A stretch of DNA of 43,705 nucleotides, taken from the NCBI GenBank assembly GCA_913031035.1, contig CAJWGN010000001.1, forward strand, positions 66,923 through 110,627. The letters run 5' to 3'. Every line of letters starts with the position of its first letter. The first letter of the stretch is position 1. Of this stretch, positions 28,408-36,635 are shown piece after piece. Origin of the DNA: an uncultured Gammaproteobacteria bacterium. Its GTDB lineage: Bacteria; Pseudomonadota; Gammaproteobacteria; Pseudomonadales; Pseudohongiellaceae. The notes under the pieces were generated by a model that saw only the letters and a program-made list of their open reading frames with translations, was not told the DNA's origin and ran no database searches. The translations under genes and the position numbers were made by a program.

Positions 28408-28445
28408 CACTGCGCACAAAGACCGCTCGGTCTTTGTGCGCAGTG
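28408..28445. repeat. Perfect 18-bp inverted repeat
   Basis: Arms CACTGCGCACAAAGACCG (28408-28425) and CGGTCTTTGTGCGCAGTG (28428-28445) are separated by CT, making a 38-bp near-perfect palindrome. No T run follows on either strand, so it is not a standard intrinsic terminator. It lies between the DUF5916 gene and gcvT, about 110 bases upstream of the gcvT start, and could be a processing hairpin, a protein-binding site or a single mobile palindrome. Confidence 0.75.
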
Positions 28446-28933
28446 TTGGTGAAAATCTCAATGAAGGTGCGCTCTTTGTCTGATTAGAGTTTTCGACTAA
28501 ATATGCCGCTTATCGCTGTCCGGATGAGTGAATTCGGCAAGCCCACAATAATGGGCTTAGATGGTTTGAGGACAGCTAAAAAACTCCCTCACTTAATGTT
28601 GGAGAATCTCCCTCGATGTTGTCTTAAATTGCTGCCGGGGGTAAGCATAAATAAGCCGGCGGGGGCCCCGATGTAGATAAACTTGTCGAGACTTGACGAT
28701 GACCAGACATTGTAGTGTTGGCAAGCGCCTTATCAGCCGAGCCCTCAAACCTTTGAGTCTAAATGTTTAAACCCTTTAAGATGACTGGGCTCGTTACGTG
28801 TATTGAAATGGAATGCCCCTGAGGTGGCTTCTTCGCAATGGCTTTTTTACCGCTAACAGGATGGGCCAATCTTAGTTTACGAAAGAGATATTTACTTGTC
28901 GGTTTTGAGAGCCCGAACTCCGTGGTGGCGCTG
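28446..28933. other. Gene-free stretch between gcvT leader and DUF5916 gene
   Basis: No gene is supported here. There is a 7-bp hairpin, AAGCCCA (28539-28545) with TGGGCTT (28552-28558), and several short GC-rich dyads. A 57-codon ATG frame on the plus strand (28503-28676) has no Shine-Dalgarno and no recognisable motif, so it is not called. The glycine riboswitch consensus is not visible. Confidence 0.5.
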
Positions 28934-31177
28934 TTAAGGCTGCCAAGCGTAGCTAAACTTGGCGAAAAGAGTACGATTAATCGGCTCTACGGAGTTTAGG
29001 CTATCATCTTGGAATGCGGCATCAGAATACCCAATGAAAAAACGGGTTGCAGCGGTAAAGCGAAAGCTATAAAGAAGCTGAGTGGTGAGGCTTTTGCTCC
29101 GACTTTGAACTTTATTGTTATATAAACCCTGATCGCGCTTGTTGTAGCTGTTCTGCAAGGTAAACCGCAGGAAGCTTTTGGCGTTAAATTGATAAGTTGT
29201 GCGCAGGTTGCTTAAATTGGCGGTGAAGAGCCGGCCTCCGGCGACATCAAATTTTTGCAGGGTGTGACTTAAACTGAATTCCACGTGCTGGCCAAGCTGG
29301 TAGTCTATGGAAGGCCTATAGCGCTTAGAATGACCGAGTCGGGTGTTGGCAAAATCGACCACGTCTTCATAGCGAATTTGAGTAGAAATTCGAAGGCTTG
29401 GGGTAGGTGCAAATCCTATCACGACCTGATTGAACTGCTCGTCGAAGTATTGGCCATTCCAATAGGTTTTACTTTTACCAAACAGACCATTAAAAAACGA
29501 TTGCAGTGGTCCATCAAGATTAATGAACATCTCGGTTTCTTCCTCAAGCTTTAAGCCCGACTGATCCTCGGTGACATCGTAGTCCAATGCCACTCGAATG
29601 CGAGTGAAGAAGCTGTCACCATCGGCACGCCAGGTATAACCTAGTGTGGATACAAAGAACTTATAGTCAGCACGGTTGATAAAACCTAGATCGGCCCGAA
29701 AGTCTTTGCCGACGTCGGTGTACCCAACCCTCCAGTCCCAACGTTCGTCATTGTGGCGGTACTCTAGACGTAGGCTGTCATCGCTTAAATTACTGCGCTG
29801 GTCAAAGTCTGTTTGAATTTGGTGAGGGTAATCTGACGTTGTGTGCGTGGCTTGCAGTGACAGAGTATCTTTCTCGGTGGGTCTTAACACCGAATCGATG
29901 CTCATCACTGTGTTGTCATAGCCGGCGCCACTGCGATTGGTGAAAACCGCCCCGATGGTAGAATTATCGAAGATATCCATTCGATACCTGCCGATCGCAA
30001 CATCACTTTCAAATTCACCAAGGGATGCAACACTGGAACTTAATGCTCGAGGTATAAGGAAACTCGTAGATTCATCATTTGCAGTTAAAAGCCCATAGGT
30101 GTGGCGGCCTGTTTTGCCGGTTAGCTTAATCCCATAGTCTGGGTTGGCAATGTTGCGGGTATAAACAAGGTCTTCAAAGGTGTCGAAATAGTCCGCACCA
30201 TCAAGAAAGAATGTGCGGCGCTCTGGAAAAAATAGACTGAAGGTATTGTTAATATCAAGCTGGGCTCGATCCGCTTCGACCTGAGAGAAGTCAGGGTTTA
30301 ACGTCGCATTAAGATAAATATCTTGGGTGATGCCCCAACGCACATCAACTCCGGCATCAGGGTCGACGGCTTGGCTGTTCCAATTCCCGGCGGCTGGATC
30401 ACGGGTCTGAATAGCGGTACTGGTGAGCGTAGGAATCACCTCCAGGTTTCGACTGGTCTTGAGGTTAGACATCCCTCGTAGCTTGCCAATCTGACAAAGA
30501 TAACAGGAGATATCTCTATCTTGTGGGTTGTTGGCTATGCGATTACTGCGGTCTCTAGGGTAGTTTCGAACCAAATCGATTCCCCATGTTTGCCGCTCTT
30601 GGTTGGGGGAGAACCGCAGCTGCTTAAACGGAATGGCCATTTCGACGATGTAGCCTTTATCATTTAATTTACCTGCGCTTTGCCAAATTGCGTTCCAAGA
30701 GTCGTCACGATTTCGATTGACGTCATCATAGATCCTGTCTGCTTGAACGCCAAAAGGGTTAACAAAAAACTCATAGGCTCGCCGCTCGTCATTAAATGTA
30801 TCAAGCACAACCCCGACACGATCATCTCGCCAAATACCATCGCGGTCCCGAAAAAAGGCCCTTACTTGGTCGATATCGTCATCTTCGGCGACGAAGGCTA
30901 CATATAGGACGTCCCCGTCTTCCATTAGGAATGCCTTGGTAGAAACCTCAGCGACAGTATTGTAACCAGGTTCAGTTTCAATGTTCACGTTAATGACAGT
31001 GGCATTGTCCCATTCACCGACACTTAGAATCCCATCAATCTTGGGGCTATGGTCTATTCGAGGGATGTCGTCGCCGATTGACTGGGCAAGGGCTGGAGTG
31101 TCTTGAAAGTAGCAAAATGAAACTGCGAAAAAAATGCCAGTCAACAGCTTCAAAGATCTTAATGGAAATGGCTTCAC
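28934..31177 (-). CDS. DUF5916 outer-membrane protein with CBM9-like domain
   Basis: This is a 747-residue secreted protein. The N-terminal signal peptide spans about residues 1-31 (LLTGIFFAVSFCYF, then PALAQ). Next comes a CBM9-like beta-sandwich (about 40-235) with the typical KIDGILSVGEWDNA, RDRDGIWRDDRVGVVLDTF and GYIVEMAIPFKQLRF. The C-terminal DUF5916 part contains TLNPDFSQVEADRAQLDINN and FFPERRTFFLDGADYF and then alternating amphipathic strands ending in KFSYAWQP, like an outer-membrane barrel with a terminal aromatic. The role is unknown; carbohydrate-related functions are often presumed. The start codon is GTG. It is monocistronic on present evidence. Confidence 0.88.
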   Translation of the reverse strand: MKPFPLRSLKLLTGIFFAVSFCYFQDTPALAQSIGDDIPRIDHSPKIDGILSVGEWDNATVINVNIETEPGYNTVAEVSTKAFLMEDGDVLYVAFVAEDDDIDQVRAFFRDRDGIWRDDRVGVVLDTFNDERRAYEFFVNPFGVQADRIYDDVNRNRDDSWNAIWQSAGKLNDKGYIVEMAIPFKQLRFSPNQERQTWGIDLVRNYPRDRSNRIANNPQDRDISCYLCQIGKLRGMSNLKTSRNLEVIPTLTSTAIQTRDPAAGNWNSQAVDPDAGVDVRWGITQDIYLNATLNPDFSQVEADRAQLDINNTFSLFFPERRTFFLDGADYFDTFEDLVYTRNIANPDYGIKLTGKTGRHTYGLLTANDESTSFLIPRALSSSVASLGEFESDVAIGRYRMDIFDNSTIGAVFTNRSGAGYDNTVMSIDSVLRPTEKDTLSLQATHTTSDYPHQIQTDFDQRSNLSDDSLRLEYRHNDERWDWRVGYTDVGKDFRADLGFINRADYKFFVSTLGYTWRADGDSFFTRIRVALDYDVTEDQSGLKLEEETEMFINLDGPLQSFFNGLFGKSKTYWNGQYFDEQFNQVVIGFAPTPSLRISTQIRYEDVVDFANTRLGHSKRYRPSIDYQLGQHVEFSLSHTLQKFDVAGGRLFTANLSNLRTTYQFNAKSFLRFTLQNSYNKRDQGLYNNKVQSRSKSLTTQLLYSFRFTAATRFFIGYSDAAFQDDSLNSVEPINRTLFAKFSYAWQP

Positions 31178-31610
31178 GGGGCTGCTCTTAGTATTACCGC
31201 TTTTATTTTAGAGAAATAAGCGAATATCAGTTATTTGCGGTTATTGAAGCATTAGATCGCGAAATATTAAACAGGTTAGCAGGTTTATTAGCGAAGAGAG
31301 ATCCATCGATGTCGGGTCCCGGGCCGGCAGTGCTAGGTAGGCAGGTTTTAAGTCGATGAGCGTTAGGTTAAGAAAGGAGGGGGTAAAGGCGCCGCCTTGA
31401 TAGAAAGTAAAAAGGGAGAGAGATAGGGAAATAAACAGACAAATAAAAAGGCAAGGAGCAACGCCACCTGCCCTTTTATAAGAAAAACCTGCTAATAAAT
31501 GTTTGCCAGGAAAGTCTTCCTAGAGCCCATTTCTGAGATAATTTTCTGTAGATTTAAGCCTCTAAGTGAACCTCCGATAATTCAAAGCCTAGAGAGGGCG
31601 CTCAGGTTTC
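31178..31610. other. Gene-free stretch upstream of the DUF5916 gene
   Basis: No gene is supported in these 433 bases. About 31365-31460 is strongly purine-rich on the plus strand, with a short GGCGCC dyad near 31387. The minus-strand promoter of the DUF5916 gene and the transcript end of the thioredoxin-fold gene should lie here, but no convincing -35/-10 pair or terminator could be picked. Confidence 0.4.
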
Positions 31611-32198
31611 TCACATATTTGCTGCTGCTTCCAAAATTCCTGAGAAGTCAGGACGGTCTTGATAGCGCTCTTCAGCAAACCTATGTTGGATGACACCGTT
31701 AGAATCTACCAAAAAGAGCCCCGGGTATGGGATGCCATAGAATCTATGGTCTGGCTCGTAATCTAAATTACGAATACCCAAGGCGTTAACATGTTTTACG
31801 TTTTCATCATGAAGCAAAGGAAAGCCAATCTTTTGATCTTCCTGAACTTCCTTCAGCATCTCTACCGAATCGTAAGAAAGAGCGGCAATACCAAACCCTA
31901 AGGCTTCAAACTGTTTTGTTACATCAGTCAGCTGCACGAGCTGAAATTTACAGAATGGTCACCAATCATAGGAGCGGCTCAGCATAAAGAGCATCCCCTT
32001 TTCACCTTTTAGGTCGTCAAATGTGCGTAGTTTGCCATCTTGATCTAGGGCAGATATCTCAGGTAACGATGCTCCGACTGGAAAGTCAGGAGCCCACACA
32101 AATTCTTGTGCAGTCGCAAGCTGTATAACACCTGTCAGGATTAGCGCGACGAGCGCTTTAGTCAGCAAACTTATACGCGAGTGGATAAAATAACGCAT
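31611..32198 (-). CDS. Candidate selenoprotein: secreted thioredoxin-fold/peroxiredoxin-like protein (UxxC)
   Basis: One frame runs from the ATG at 32198 (good GAGGA Shine-Dalgarno) to a stop at 31611, interrupted only by TGA at 31959-31961. Read through, it gives about 195 residues: signal peptide 1-30 (ending QLATA-Q), then a thioredoxin-fold AhpC/TSA domain. The TGA is codon 80 in LSRSYDW-U-PFCKFQLVQL, precisely where homologues carry the first Cys of a CxxC site. After the TGA the family continues undamaged (FGIAALSYDSVEML, YGIPYPGLFLVDSNG). Selenocysteine is thus plausible, and a hairpin with a GU loop follows the TGA. The alternative is a recent TGC/TGT-to-TGA nonsense mutation. SelA/B/C/D genes are not in this window. 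Confidence 0.62.
31928..31944 (-). promoter_or_regulatory. SECIS-like hairpin downstream of the in-frame TGA
   Basis: On the minus strand UCAGCU pairs with AGCUGA around the loop CGUGC, a 17-nt hairpin beginning 14 nt after the UGA. The E. coli fdhF SECIS upper stem-loop is also 17 nt, starts 11 nt after UGA and carries GU in its loop; here GU falls at nt 25-26 counted from the U of UGA, against 23-24 in fdhF. The similarity is judged by eye, and short hairpins arise by chance. Confidence 0.45.
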
Positions 32199-32344
32199 GG
32201 GTCTTCCTCGCAATAAGTTATGTGCATCAGTACACGATTAAGAAGAACGGGACAATTGCCTGTTTATTTCAAATAAATAGACACGTAGATTAAGGGAAGC
32301 GCTCTGTATTGTGCCACTGCTTGAGAGTTGGCACAGGCCAAGAC

Positions 32345-33100
32345 CTAGTCTAATGCCGAAAGAAAGCGCTCGCCTCTTGGCAGATAGCTATTATTACTGT
32401 CTAAAGAAAACACAACGGAATTTGAGCGGCCGATGATTTCTTCTCGCGGGACAAAACTGTAAACCCTACTGTCAGCACTGTTGTCACGGTTGTCGCCGAG
32501 GACAAAATACTGACCTTCTGGCACGCTTGCAGGGCCATAGCTGCGATTCGATCTGCTGATATAGTTAGTGCTGAGCTGTGCTTGATGGGACCTATTTGGT
32601 AGCTCTTCCAATATGATCACAGAATTTGGCTCTTGGGATATTATCTCGTAATTTGCTGCTTCGCCGTTTATGACCAAAGCGTTGTTCTGCATGTAAATAG
32701 TGTCACCAGGGATACCGACTATTCTTTTTACCAGGCGCTTGCCGGCTTTCTTGGAATCAATAATCACAATGTCGCCCCTGCTGGGGTCGCTAGTGGTGGC
32801 CAGGGATATTTCTGTGAAGGGTATTTTCACATCATAGGCGAGCTTATTGACCCAAACCTTGTCGCCATCCAAAAGAGTTGGTTGCATAGACGCTCCAGAA
32901 ATCGAGCTTAGGTCTGCGATAGCGCTTTTAAAAAAAATAATCGTTGCGAGCAGAAGGAAAAATTGTCGATTCTCTCGCCAGAAGCCGTGCCAGAAGCCGC
33001 CCCAATGTTTCTTAAATCGATGGCTCAGGGAAGGTGTATTGACAGCTTCCGCGGTTAAATCGTCTGTGTCTGCCGGCTTACTTTTTTCTTCGTTTTCCAT
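32345..33100 (-). CDS. lepB: Signal peptidase I
   Basis: This 251-residue S26A peptidase has a charged N-terminus, one clear membrane segment (about residues 47-63), then box B SISGASMQPTLLDGD with the catalytic Ser71, box D RLVKRIVGIPGD with the general-base Lys125, and box E VLGDNRDNSADSR. It cleaves signal peptides on the periplasmic face of the inner membrane. It is shorter than E. coli LepB (324, two membrane segments). The partners usually next to lepB (lepA, rnc, era) are absent, so this may be a second copy. The ATG at 33100 has only a weak Shine-Dalgarno. Confidence 0.92.
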   Translation of the reverse strand: MENEEKSKPADTDDLTAEAVNTPSLSHRFKKHWGGFWHGFWRENRQFFLLLATIIFFKSAIADLSSISGASMQPTLLDGDKVWVNKLAYDVKIPFTEISLATTSDPSRGDIVIIDSKKAGKRLVKRIVGIPGDTIYMQNNALVINGEAANYEIISQEPNSVIILEELPNRSHQAQLSTNYISRSNRSYGPASVPEGQYFVLGDNRDNSADSRVYSFVPREEIIGRSNSVVFSLDSNNSYLPRGERFLSALD

Positions 33101-33369
33101 GATTCATGATCAACCAGAGGGCCAGAGGATGTCAAATAAGACTTACCTTTTAGGATAGACGTCATTTGTGGTGGGTGTAGCGACTGCCCGTCAGATGCTT
33201 GGCTAGGATGACGCGCTCGGATTACTTACGAATACCACTAACTCTTGCAAATGTGGGCCGCGTCAAAATTTTTGTTTATTCATACAGTGTTAGGTCGCTT
33301 GTCAGATGACTCTATAATCATTCCATAGCGCAAGCAAAAACTGTTCCGAATCGGAATTCGGTGAGCCTA

Positions 33370-35571
33370 TGCTACTCAGGCTAAAGCATGGGAGGCCATT
33401 AAGGGGGGCAACCATAGGCTTATTTCAGCACCAACTGGCAGTGATAAGGCTCTTGCCGCTGGTGCCGCTATAAATGTTCTAGTTCAACAAGGGCTAAACC
33501 GAAGGCTATCTGATGGGGTGAAAATCCTCAACGTCTCTCCTTTGAAAGCCTTTAGCTATGACATTCAGAAGAATCTGGAACTGCCTTTGAATGGCATAGC
33601 CGGACATCTGCACTTGGTCGGCGAGCCCCCTGTTAATATTCAAACAGCCGTCGACAGTGGCGACACCCCAGCCGGTGAGCGTCAGAAAATAGTGAAAAAA
33701 CCTCTCCATATTTTGGCCACGATACCAGAGTCACTTTATCTGCTCTTAACCGGCGCCAGCGGCGCGCGATGTTGGCCAGCGTAACCACAATTATCGTTAA
33801 TGAAATTCACGCACTGTTAGGTGACAAATGAGGGCCTCATCTTTCTTTGTCTATCGAAAAGCTGCAGCGGCTAATTCTGAAAAGCTCAGGGCTGCATTTT
33901 CATCGAATCGGGCTATTAGCGACCCAAAAAGAGCTGCTGGTTAACCATCTGAAAGAAAATAACAACAGTAAAGACGCCGATGTTGACTGCGTTATTGTAG
34001 GTTCGGGATTCAGAAGCAAAATAGAGATGGGCTTGGTAGTGCCAAGCTAGCAACTTAACGCCTTAATGAGTAATGAGGTGTGGGAAGAACTTAACGAAAG
34101 GCTGGTGACTTTAGTAAAGAGGAATGACACCGTGGGGGTTTTTGTAAACCCAAGACGATTATCAGAGCGGATTGCGTTAGCACTTTCTGAAAGGCTTAGT
34201 GACGATGGTGTCTGCTTCCATCATGGCAGTAAGAGTAAGAACCGCCGGCATATCGCAGAGCAAAAGCTGAGGGACAGCAATTTGAAGGTATTGGTGGCAA
34301 CCGCCTCAGTGGAGTAAAGTATTAATATCGGCTCTTTGGATCTGGTGGCTCAGTTTTCATCTCCGAAAAGTCTCGTAACATCTTTACAGAGGGTCGGCAC
34401 TAGTGGTCGCTCAATCCATGGTATGCGAAAAAGCATTTTGTTTGCTCTAACCCGAGACGATTTGGTAGAGGCTTCGGCGTTGCACATTCACTTAAGGTGG
34501 ACGAACTAGATCGTATAATAATGCCCGAGAAACCTTTGGAGATACTGATACAGAAAATTGTGGCTGAACTTTCTTCACCACCCATTTTGAGTGAGCAAGC
34601 ATTTGAGGGTTGCGACTTAGGTGACCTCCACGCTCTTTTTGCAACCCCCTATCCTTATAGAGAATTGACTCGAAAATGCTTCGATATTCTAATGACCATA
34701 CTGGCAGACGGCTACACCACCAGGGAAGGGAGACATGGCACGCATGTTCGTTTGAATAGGCTAAATAATAAAGTGCGCGCACGCCGTGGGTCGAACCTAA
34801 TTGCCTTAACCAAAGGTGGCGCAATTTCTGATGGGTACAATTATCAGGTGGTGCTCGATCTAGAAGACACTGTAGTCGGAACTCCGAATGAAGATTTTGC
34901 GTTGGACGCCTGACCTGTCGATGTCTTTACTTTAGGCATCCACAGCGGGCAATTATTGTGGGTTGATGCTCTCAAAGTTCGCATTCGAGATACTTAAGGT
35001 ATAACACGAACCTTCCTTTTTGGTTTGGTGGATGGCAGGGTAGAAGTAGAGAGCTTTCCGAGTCGGTGTCTCGATTAAAAGAGAAAATTCCAGAGCTACT
35101 AATCCACGGTTCAGCAAATGCAGCAGTGCAGTGGTTGGTCGATGCCGGTGGATTACCACGATCAGCCGCTACGCAGCTCACCGAATATTTACAAACTGGG
35201 ATCATTACTCTTGGCGTTATGCCTACTCGAGACAGCACGGTCATGAAGCGGTTCTTCGACGAAGTCGGCGACATTCACATAGGCACTCACTCTCCTTTTG
35301 GCAGCCGACTGAATCGAGGTTGGGAATTAGCGCTATGTAAAGGTTTTATAAGTTATTTAACTTCGAATTGCAGGCAGCCGTCAACGAAGACAGTAGTGTA
35401 CTTTCATTAGGGGCGGTGCATAGCTTTCTATTAGGTGAGGTTTACCGATACTTCCAGTCGGCAACAGTTAAAGAGATATTAATCTGGGGAAGGTTGTGCT
35501 TCTTCATGATTTTTCAAAAGATCAAAATGGAGCCTTCAACAAATGCTTTTGAAGCGAAAATTTCCGGTTGA
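33370..35571 (+). pseudogene. lhr: Decayed Lhr-type ATP-dependent helicase gene
   Basis: Pieces in several frames follow the Lhr order: AWEAIKGGNHRLISAPTGSDK (motif I, GSGKT decayed), LKAFSYDIQKNL, GDTPAGERQKIVKKP, TIPESLYLLLTG, IIVNEIHALLG (DExH with Asp changed to Asn), RIGLLATQ, VGVFVNPRRLSERIA, HHGSKS, LVATASVE then a TAA near 34316, QRVGTSG, PYPYRELTRKCFDILMTILADG, NEDFALDA, RFFDEVGDIHIGTHSPFGSR, ELQAAVNEDSSVLSL. At least five frameshifts or stops separate them. Only the N-terminal half of a roughly 1400-1500-residue protein is represented; the C-terminal half is missing. Lhr helicases act in DNA repair. Confidence 0.88.
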
Positions 35572-35704
35572 GGTGAAAAGCTGCTTAGGAAAATAATCCG
35601 GATTTACTTGAACCAATGTTGTCAGTTTCAACAGCTATAGAGCATTGTAATGAAGTCATAGCTTGCAAAATAAATGACTGCGTTAAAAGAGCCAATTTGC
35701 AGGT
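35572..35704. other. Junction between lhr remnant and small-RNA unit
   Basis: No gene is visible. Lhr similarity ends near 35540-35571, after which no residue pattern continues. The A8 run at 35705 belongs to the minus-strand terminator. Confidence 0.4.
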
Positions 35705-35739
35705 AAAAAAAACCCCGCTACTACTTCCGTAATAGCGGG
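35705..35739 (-). terminator. Intrinsic terminator of the minus-strand small-RNA unit
   Basis: On the minus strand CCCGCTATTAC, loop GGAA, GTAGTAGCGGG form an 11-bp stem (one G-T pair), followed by G and eight T. The stem and T run are textbook. No gene upstream on that strand within 400 bases other than the candidate small RNA could use it. Confidence 0.88.
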
Positions 35740-35977
35740 ATCTCCTACTTTTATGGGAGCTCTGAATCTAAACTCTATACCCCTCAGATAAAATCCGAAG
35801 AATTAAGCTAGTTCACTCCAACTACTCTCGCAGCAAATACAAAACGTAAAAACTAGAGCGAGCAGTTGGAGGCTCCCTTAATAGATTGGCTATTGATGGG
35901 ATCACCTCCTTTTTTAAACTCAGGGTGACAAAGACTGCTAATGGGCTCCCCCTGTAAAGAACCGATAGCAAAGGACT
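35705..35977 (-). ncRNA. Candidate structured small RNA with perfect anti-SD complement
   Basis: On the minus strand a promoter and an intrinsic terminator bound about 270 nt with no ATG. Predicted pairing by eye: a 5' rod (CUCAG/CUGAG, UUGCUA/UAGCAG with a G-U pair, GGUUC/GAGCC) over about 35977-35918; a linker with AAAAAAGGAGGUGAUCCC (about 35914-35897), whose AAGGAGGUGAUCC is the exact complement of the 16S rRNA 3' end; a long imperfect hairpin 35872-35815 (CTCCAACTGCTCGC against GCGAGAGTAGTTGGAG); a small hairpin UCGGAU/AUCUGA; and the terminator. There are several GGA triplets, so a CsrA/RsmA-binding RNA is one option. It does not match 6S, tmRNA, SRP or RNase P RNA. Confidence 0.55.
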
Positions 35978-35983
35978 GAGGGT

Positions 35984-36012
35984 TTTATATAACACATGGT
36001 GCTAAGTGTAAA
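35984..36012 (-). promoter_or_regulatory. Sigma70-like promoter of the small-RNA unit
   Basis: On the minus strand TTTACA (36012-36007) and TATAAA (35989-35984) are separated by exactly 17 bases; each is one mismatch from consensus. The expected transcript start is near 35977, which with the terminator gives an RNA of about 273 nt. Confidence 0.6.
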
Positions 36013-36193
36013 GGGGCTAATACGATAATAATAATGCATTGTTCATCACATTAATTTTTACAAAGCTAAGTATCCCGAAACTCAAATTATGAGTGAGTTT
36101 ATTCAATGTGATCGAATCAGCTACTCAGAGCTTGAAGTTAGAATTATTAGGCTACACTTTGGTAAATAGCTGATTTTATCGTTGGTAGGAACG

Positions 36194-36562
36194 ATGATTG
36201 AGAGAAGACAACATAGACGGGTCGAAGTTGACTACTGGGCAAGCCTTAAGCATTCCTCATTAGGAACGGTGACGGCTGATATTCAGGAAATGTCATCAAG
36301 TGGATTTTCTTTAACCTTGGATAAAGAGATGAACTTCTTTGTGATGATGGAATTAGATGTCCAAATACACGGCGAAGGTTGGGACGGTTCTATGCCGCCT
36401 CTGCCTATGAAAGTTGTGCGTGTGCAGGGGAGAGAAATCGCACTAACATTTTTAGATAGCTGTGAAGATTTTTGGATGCCGCCTGTGGATGAAGAATATT
36501 CTCTTCTGTTTACCGATTTGATTCTCTACGATGATTCGGATGATTTTGACATTCGGCTATGA
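36194..36562 (+). CDS. PilZ domain protein (c-di-GMP binding)
   Basis: This 122-residue single-domain PilZ protein has the N-terminal RxxxR-type motif ERRQHRRVEV and the second motif DIQEMSSSGF (D/N-x-S-x-x-G type, here with an extra Ser), both c-di-GMP-binding elements. A six-stranded barrel region follows, and the tail is very acidic (YDDSDDFDI). The ATG at 36194 with AGGA just upstream is preferred over TTG at 36182. It probably acts as a cytosolic c-di-GMP receptor for motility or surface functions; the partner is unknown. It is monocistronic and convergent with the DUF6164 gene. Confidence 0.85.
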   Translation: MIERRQHRRVEVDYWASLKHSSLGTVTADIQEMSSSGFSLTLDKEMNFFVMMELDVQIHGEGWDGSMPPLPMKVVRVQGREIALTFLDSCEDFWMPPVDEEYSLLFTDLILYDDSDDFDIRL

Positions 36563-36635
36563 AGTTTCACCTTAGCCTTTTGACCTTAGACTATAAAAGC
36601 ACAACGGACGGGACACAAAAAAGCCTGCTGCCATA

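Noticed and set aside
28503-28676. 57-codon ATG frame on the plus strand
   Set aside because: No Shine-Dalgarno, no recognisable motif, and it lies in a structured intergenic region; likely chance.
28446-28933. Glycine riboswitch upstream of gcvT
   Set aside because: The conserved aptamer core segments are not present on the minus strand; only unrelated hairpins were seen.
35893-35912. 3' end of a 16S rRNA gene (GGATCACCTCCTTT on the plus strand)
   Set aside because: Only the last 14 bases match; no helix 44/45 sequence precedes it. It is better explained as an anti-SD complement in a minus-strand RNA.
35705-35977. 6S RNA, tmRNA, RNase P RNA or SRP RNA
   Set aside because: None of the conserved segments of these RNAs (for example tRNA-like ends, GGAAGCAGCC of SRP) is present.
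36089-36169. 26-codon frame MSEFIQCDRISYSELEVRII...
   Set aside because: No Shine-Dalgarno and no known family; too short to support.
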